Program-made: the position numbers and the translations under genes
From: Trueperaceae bacterium
GTDB lineage: Bacteria > Deinococcota > Deinococci > Deinococcales > Trueperaceae
Direction: 5' to 3'
DNA: 32,537 nucleotides
NCBI GenBank assembly: GCA_011390455.1
Contig: JAABSI010000029.1
Span: 1-32,537 of the forward strand
In this document: positions 30,122 to 32,537 of the stretch, one piece after another
Layout of the letters: each line of letters starts with the position of its first letter
Numbering within the stretch: position 1 is the first letter of the stretch
The notes under the pieces: generated by a model
What the model was told of the DNA's origin: nothing
The model's database searches: none
What the model saw: only the letters and a program-made list of their open reading frames with translations

Positions 30122-30769
30122 TCATGGCGTCGGGTTCTGGGTCGGGTTTGGGGTCGGGGCGAGCGCACCGTGGAGCCAGACGTCGAGCAGTGCCGTCGTG
30201 AAGCGCGACGCTTCGACCTGCCAGGCGGCCTCGTCGAGGTCGGCCCGGGTGTAGAAGAACATCAGCAGCGAGGAGAGGAACGAGGCGGCCGCCACCGAGA
30301 CCGGGAGGTCCGCGCGCAGCTCGCCCGCCGCCACGCGGCGCCGCAGGTAGCCCTCGAGGCCGCCGCGGATCTCGTCGAGCAGCCCTTGGAAGGCCGCGCC
30401 GACCTCGGGGTGGGCGTGCGACTCGCTGACCATCGTGATCACCAGGTCGCCCTGGCGGCGCACGAGCTCGACCCACCCGCGGGCGATGAGCGGCATGGTG
30501 CGCACCACCGGCGCGTCGCCCTCGTCGCGGAGCAGGGTGCGGACCTGGGTCAGCAGGGCGCTGCGCTGGTTGACGACCTCGACGAGCAGGTCGGCCTTGC
30601 CGCCGAAGTAGTGGTAGATGAGGCCCTCGGTGATGCCAGCGGCGCTCGCGATCGCTTTGGTGGTGGTGCCGGCGTAGCCGTGGTGGGCGAAGAGCGTGCA
30701 GGCGACGTCGAGGATCTGGCGGCGCCGCTCGTCGGGGGCGGCGCGGGCGGTCGTGGTTCGTTCCGGCAT
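30122..30769 (-). CDS. TetR/AcrR-family repressor
   Basis: One-component repressor, 215 aa. The N-terminal HTH about 15-60 is typical: RRQILDVACTLFAHHGYAGTTTKAIASAAGITEGLIYHYFGGKADLL. The helical C-terminal ligand domain (about 70-205) includes HPEVGAAFQGLLDEIRGGLEGYLRRRVAAGELR, close to the fatty-acid or drug-efflux regulator group. The tail is Pro/Asn/Thr-rich. ATG 30769 is preferred, with AGGGGG about 9 nt upstream; a GTG at 30778 would add three residues. Its promoter is the best in the window (TTGACA-17-TATCGT), and an operator covers the start of transcription, so it should repress itself. The second operator implies repression of the exporter operon, with an unknown lipophilic ligand as inducer. 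Confidence 0.93.
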   Translation of the reverse strand: MPERTTTARAAPDERRRQILDVACTLFAHHGYAGTTTKAIASAAGITEGLIYHYFGGKADLLVEVVNQRSALLTQVRTLLRDEGDAPVVRTMPLIARGWVELVRRQGDLVITMVSESHAHPEVGAAFQGLLDEIRGGLEGYLRRRVAAGELRADLPVSVAAASFLSSLLMFFYTRADLDEAAWQVEASRFTTALLDVWLHGALAPTPNPTQNPTP

Positions 30770-30790
30770 GCTCGGCACCCCCTTCTTTGG

Positions 30791-30808
30791 ATTGAGCGTT
30801 CACTCAAT
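30791..30808. promoter_or_regulatory. TetR-type operator 1, autoregulatory
   Basis: ATTGAGCG-TT-CACTCAAT: near-perfect palindrome (one mismatched pair), placed from about +1 to +18 of the TetR transcript just after the -10. Bound repressor would block initiation. Confidence 0.75.
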
Positions 30809-30814
30809 AGAGGC

Positions 30815-30843
30815 ACGATAGCCCTCAGCGTGGCCGGTGTCAA
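30815..30843 (-). promoter_or_regulatory. Promoter of the TetR gene (TTGACA-17-TATCGT)
   Basis: On the minus strand the consensus -35 TTGACA (complement of 30838-30843) is followed by exactly 17 nt and TATCGT (complement of 30815-30820). This is the only near-consensus two-element promoter in the window; most others are -10-only. Confidence 0.75.
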
Positions 30844-30898
30844 TCGCAGGTGCGGTGCGGGCGGCCGCTCTTGGTGAAGCCAGGCCACCATCACCCCG

Positions 30899-30904
30899 TA
30901 CCAT
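30899..30904 (+). promoter_or_regulatory. -10 hexamer TACCAT of the Crp/Fnr gene
   Basis: TACCAT ends 9 nt before the GTG at 30914; near-leaderless arrangement with no SD. A TTGGTG at 30871 is spaced too far (22 nt) to be a normal -35. Confidence 0.5.
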
Positions 30905-30913
30905 GGCCCCCAC

Positions 30914-31600
30914 GTGGCCCTCGAACCGACCGACGTCCTGGTGCGCTGCCCGCCCTTCGCGGGGCTGGCGGACGACGACGTGCGCGCCCTCGCTGCCATC
31001 GCGCGCTGGCGGCGGTACGTGCGCGGAGCCCCGCTGTTCCACGCGGGCGACGCACCCGAGGGCCTGCACGTGATGGCGGTGGGGTCGTGCCGCATCTACG
31101 TGCTGGCGCCGCGCACCGGCCGCGAGATCGACCTGGCGACCGAGCGCCCGTACCGCACCGTGGCCGAGCTCCCGAGCTTCGACGGCGGCCCCTACCCGGC
31201 GCACGCGCAAGCGCTCGAGGACACCACCACGCTGTTCCTGGAGCAGGCGGCCTTCGACCGGCTGCTGTTCGAGCGCCCGACCCTCGCCGTCCACCTGCTA
31301 CGGACGATGGGGGCGCGGCTGCGGCGGCTGGTCGGCCTCGTCGAACGACTCTCGTTCCAGGAGGTGGTGCAGCGCCTGGCCGCGCATTTGCTCGAGCGTG
31401 CCGCACGCGGCGTCCCCTTCGCGCTCGAGGCCAACGCCGCGATCGCCGCCGAGATCGGCACCGTCCCCGAGCTGGTCAGCCGCAACCTCGCCCGCTTGCA
31501 CCTGGCGGGCGCCATCGAGCTCGACGGGCGCACGGTGGCGCGCGCCGACCTGGCGATGCTGCGCGAACGCGTCGACCCGGATCGAATCGACCCGGCTTGA
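30914..31600 (+). CDS. Crp/Fnr-family regulator, DNR/NnrR-like
   Basis: Homodimeric transcription factor, 228 aa. The N-terminal cyclic-nucleotide-type beta-roll spans about 10-125 and ends in AELPSFDGGPYPAHAQALED, a phrase typical of nitric-oxide-type (DNR/NnrR) members rather than cAMP-binding CRP. A long dimerisation helix follows (about 130-160), then a winged HTH about 160-215. The recognition helix has Glu186, Ser189 and Arg190 (PELVSRNLARL), the ExxSR pattern by which FNR reads TTGA half-sites. There is only one N-terminal Cys (in RCPPF), so no [4Fe-4S] sensor like FNR itself; haem or redox sensing is possible but not shown. A matching TTGACC-TG-GGTCAT box overlaps its stop codon and precedes the ferredoxin gene. 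Confidence 0.9.
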   Translation: MALEPTDVLVRCPPFAGLADDDVRALAAIARWRRYVRGAPLFHAGDAPEGLHVMAVGSCRIYVLAPRTGREIDLATERPYRTVAELPSFDGGPYPAHAQALEDTTTLFLEQAAFDRLLFERPTLAVHLLRTMGARLRRLVGLVERLSFQEVVQRLAAHLLERAARGVPFALEANAAIAAEIGTVPELVSRNLARLHLAGAIELDGRTVARADLAMLRERVDPDRIDPA

Positions 31601-31610
31601 CCTGGGTCAT
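31597..31610 (+). promoter_or_regulatory. FNR/DNR-type box before the ferredoxin gene
   Basis: TTGACC-TG-GGTCAT is a near-perfect FNR/DNR palindrome overlapping the TGA of the regulator gene. Its centre (31603.5) is 42.5 bp upstream of the ferredoxin ATG, which with the -10 at 31634 is the predicted transcription start. This is the class II activator position, and no separate -35 is present. Confidence 0.7.
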
Positions 31611-31633
31611 GGCCGGGCGGGGCGGCCGGGGCC

Positions 31634-31639
31634 CATCCT
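31634..31639 (+). promoter_or_regulatory. -10 hexamer CATCCT of the ferredoxin gene
   Basis: CATCCT ends 6 nt before the ATG at 31646. The weak first base would make it dependent on an activator, in keeping with the FNR-type box upstream. Confidence 0.5.
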
Positions 31640-31645
31640 GGGGCC

Positions 31646-31855
31646 ATGACGCCCGAACCGCTCCACCGCCCCACCGCGATGCGCGTCGACGAGGACGCCT
31701 GCGTGCGCTGCGAGCTCTGCGACGCGCTGCTTCCGGGCGTGCTGCTGGGGCCCGAGCGCATCCCGGTGTCTTGGGTCGCGCTCGAGGCGATGGCGGCGTG
31801 CCCGACCGGCGCCATCGTGTGGTGCGAGGACGAAGCGCCGGTAGCGATCGGTTGA
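31646..31855 (+). CDS. Single-cluster [4Fe-4S] ferredoxin
   Basis: Small electron carrier, 69 aa. Three cysteines form CxxCxxC in EDACVRCELCDALLPGV and a fourth is in AACPTGAIVW, together the ligands of one [4Fe-4S] cluster; the CP pair is standard. It is acidic, lacks a second cluster motif and has no signal peptide, so it works in the cytoplasm. The longer spacing between the third and fourth cysteine (about 25 residues) is as in one-cluster ferredoxins of the Thermotoga/Bacillus kind. The ATG is supported by a leaderless-type -10. It lies 45 bp after the Crp/Fnr gene, with an FNR-type box centred 42.5 bp upstream of the start, so anaerobic or nitrosative control is likely. The partner enzyme is unknown. 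A strong terminator follows. Confidence 0.9.
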   Translation: MTPEPLHRPTAMRVDEDACVRCELCDALLPGVLLGPERIPVSWVALEAMAACPTGAIVWCEDEAPVAIG

Positions 31856-31881
31856 CGCGCGCCGCCCGTGCCCCGGGGGGA

Positions 31882-31935
31882 CCAACGAAACCGGCGCCCA
31901 TCCGGGCGCCGCGCTTGCGTTCTCTTGATTTCTCA
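31882..31935. terminator. Intrinsic terminator, copy 1 of a repeated element
   Basis: CGGCGCCC-ATCC-GGGCGCCG (31892-31911), 8-bp stem and tetraloop, followed by a T-rich tract (CTTGCGTTCTCTTGATTTC). It is preceded by CCAACGAAAC, which on the other strand gives a GTTTCGTTGG tail, so it could act both ways. The 18 bases at 31882-31899 recur exactly at 32481-32498. Confidence 0.85.
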
Positions 31936-32017
31936 AACGTACCCCGGTATGCGCGATTCGTCAAGACCTTGCGGCCGAACCGGGTCCTGGGGGTGGGCGA
32001 ACGCCCGAACCGGGCGT
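31925..32017 (+). other. Possible promoter and hairpin in the 229-bp gap before the glyoxalase gene
   Basis: After the ferredoxin terminator, TTGATT (31925-31930), 17 nt and TATGCG (31948-31953) look promoter-like. Downstream ACGCCCG-aac-CGGGCGT (32001-32017) is a perfect 7-bp hairpin. No ORF of note lies here. It could be a small RNA or nothing; the TTGATT also belongs to the terminator T-tract. Confidence 0.25.
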
Positions 32018-32072
32018 CGAAGACGACCGAATCGAGCCCCGAACGGCCCGATCGCGACCCGGTTCCCTCGCG

Positions 32073-32078
32073 TACCCT
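32073..32078 (+). promoter_or_regulatory. -10 hexamer TACCCT of the glyoxalase-fold gene
   Basis: TACCCT ends 6 nt before the ATG at 32085, a leaderless arrangement. Confidence 0.6.
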
Positions 32079-32084
32079 GGCTTC

Positions 32085-32459
32085 ATGACCCAAGGCATCC
32101 ACCACGTCGCCGTCCGCGTCACCGACCTCGAACGCTCCGTCGCCTTCTACGAGCGCCACTTCGGCCTGCAGGTCGCCAGCCGCCTGAGGCTCGCGAGCGG
32201 CGCCGACATCGCCTTCCTCGCGCACCCCGCCGGTGGCGCGCAGCTCGAGCTGATCGCCGGCCTCGACGACCACCATCCGGGCGACGGCCTGGTGCACCAC
32301 GTAGCGTTCGGTGCCGACGACGTGCCGGCGCTGTTCGCGCGCCTGCGGGCGGCCGGCGTGCCGACGCTCGAGGACGCGCCGCAGACGCTCGCGAACGGAC
32401 GGCAGCTGTTCTCGTGCCGTGGGCCGGATGGGGAGCGGCTGCAGGTCAGCGGCGGGTGA
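32085..32459 (+). CDS. Glyoxalase/VOC-superfamily protein
   Basis: Small metalloenzyme-fold protein, 124 aa, of the vicinal-oxygen-chelate superfamily. Two beta-alpha-beta-beta-beta modules are seen: IHHVAVRVTDLERSVAFYERHFGLQV opening the first and VHHVAFGADDVPALFARLRAAGV the second. The usual metal ligands can be placed: His6 or His7 (IHHVA), Glu in AQLELIAG, His in LVHHVAF and Glu in DGERLQV. The order H-E-H-E is that of glyoxalase I and methylmalonyl-CoA epimerase; the short length and the PxxLExAPQTLANGRQLFSCRGPDG end are closest to lactoylglutathione lyase-like proteins. The substrate is not known. The start is supported by TACCCT 6 nt upstream, and a terminator follows 31 bp after the stop. 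Confidence 0.9.
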   Translation: MTQGIHHVAVRVTDLERSVAFYERHFGLQVASRLRLASGADIAFLAHPAGGAQLELIAGLDDHHPGDGLVHHVAFGADDVPALFARLRAAGVPTLEDAPQTLANGRQLFSCRGPDGERLQVSGG

Positions 32460-32480
32460 CGCGTCCCCCCCTCGGGGAGG

Positions 32481-32535
32481 CCAACGAAACCGGCGCCCCT
32501 CGAGGCGCCGCGCGTGCTTTGGTTTGATTCCTAGA
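32481..32535. terminator. Intrinsic terminator, copy 2 of the repeated element
   Basis: CGGCGCC-cctcga-GGCGCCG (32491-32510 region) is followed by a T-rich stretch (GTGCTTTGGTTTGATTCC). It has the same CCAACGAAACCGGCGCCC opening as copy 1 and also lies just after a gene, here the glyoxalase-fold gene. Confidence 0.85.
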
Positions 32536-32537
32536 AG

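Noticed and set aside
31925..31936. TTGATTTCTCAA as a second FNR-type box
   Set aside because: The half-sites are separated by 4 rather than 6 bases, and the sequence is the T-tract of the ferredoxin terminator.
1..32537. CRISPR arrays, tRNA or rRNA genes, insertion sequences, phage genes
   Set aside because: No regularly spaced repeats, no tRNA-like cloverleaf or rRNA text, and no transposase, integrase or phage structural motif was seen on either strand.

Overview
This is a very GC-rich, gene-dense window with no rRNA, tRNA, CRISPR array or insertion sequence. It most resembles a member of the Deinococcota, possibly near Truepera; this is inference. Three things point that way. Many genes at the head of a transcription unit begin 5-7 nt after a TANNNT hexamer, the layout of leaderless mRNAs, which are abundant in Deinococcus. 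There is a FrnE-type thiol oxidoreductase with a C-terminal CX4C pair. An outer-membrane barrel and a LolA-like protein show a two-membrane envelope.

Layout. 1-1482: 3' part of a peptide/nickel-type ABC permease, then a lipoprotein. 1519-7574 (-): two tandem paralogous soluble GAF/PAS-GGDEF-EAL proteins with intact catalytic motifs; a fragment of an ABC permease lies just upstream. 7858-11830 (+): a coupled four-gene operon of an isoprenylcysteine-methyltransferase-like membrane protein, a DadA-type FAD oxidoreductase, a proline iminopeptidase-like hydrolase and a proline racemase/hydroxyproline epimerase, read here as proline/hydroxyproline peptide catabolism. 11869-15619 (+): a 33-codon small ORF overlapping an aminoglycoside-phosphotransferase-like kinase, a CorC/HlyC-type CBS membrane protein, a small membrane protein and FrnE. 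15686-16322 (-): a VapBC-type toxin-antitoxin pair with a 14-bp perfect inverted repeat at its promoter. 16537-18641 (-): an XRE regulator and a flavin amine oxidase, divergent from a membrane protein coupled to a FAS1 protein (18749-20064, +). 20105-21823 (-): a GH13 alpha-glucosidase, divergent from a DUF3817 membrane protein. 22275-22811 (-): an NTF2-like protein followed in frame by a GNAT remnant. 22939-25583 (+): an M20 amidohydrolase coupled to a secreted protein with three Cys-bracketed modules, ending in a 19-bp hairpin shared with the converging operon.

25654-30769 (-): a TetR regulator, an MMPL/RND exporter, a LolA-like periplasmic protein and a DUF1302-like barrel. Matching operators sit at the TetR promoter and at the exporter operon promoter, so this reads as one regulated envelope export or lipid trafficking module. 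30914-31855 (+): a Crp/Fnr regulator with an FNR-type ExxSR recognition helix, followed by a single-cluster ferredoxin. The ferredoxin promoter carries a TTGACC-TG-GGTCAT box centred 42.5 bp before the inferred start, the class II activator position. 32085-32459 (+): a glyoxalase-fold protein. The ferredoxin and glyoxalase-fold genes are each followed by a copy of the same terminator element.

The strongest candidates for new biology are the leaderless-promoter architecture, the Fnr-like/ferredoxin switch, the TetR-exporter module, the VapBC operator, the 33-aa ORF and the Cys-module protein. All calls come from reading the sequence; no database search was run.
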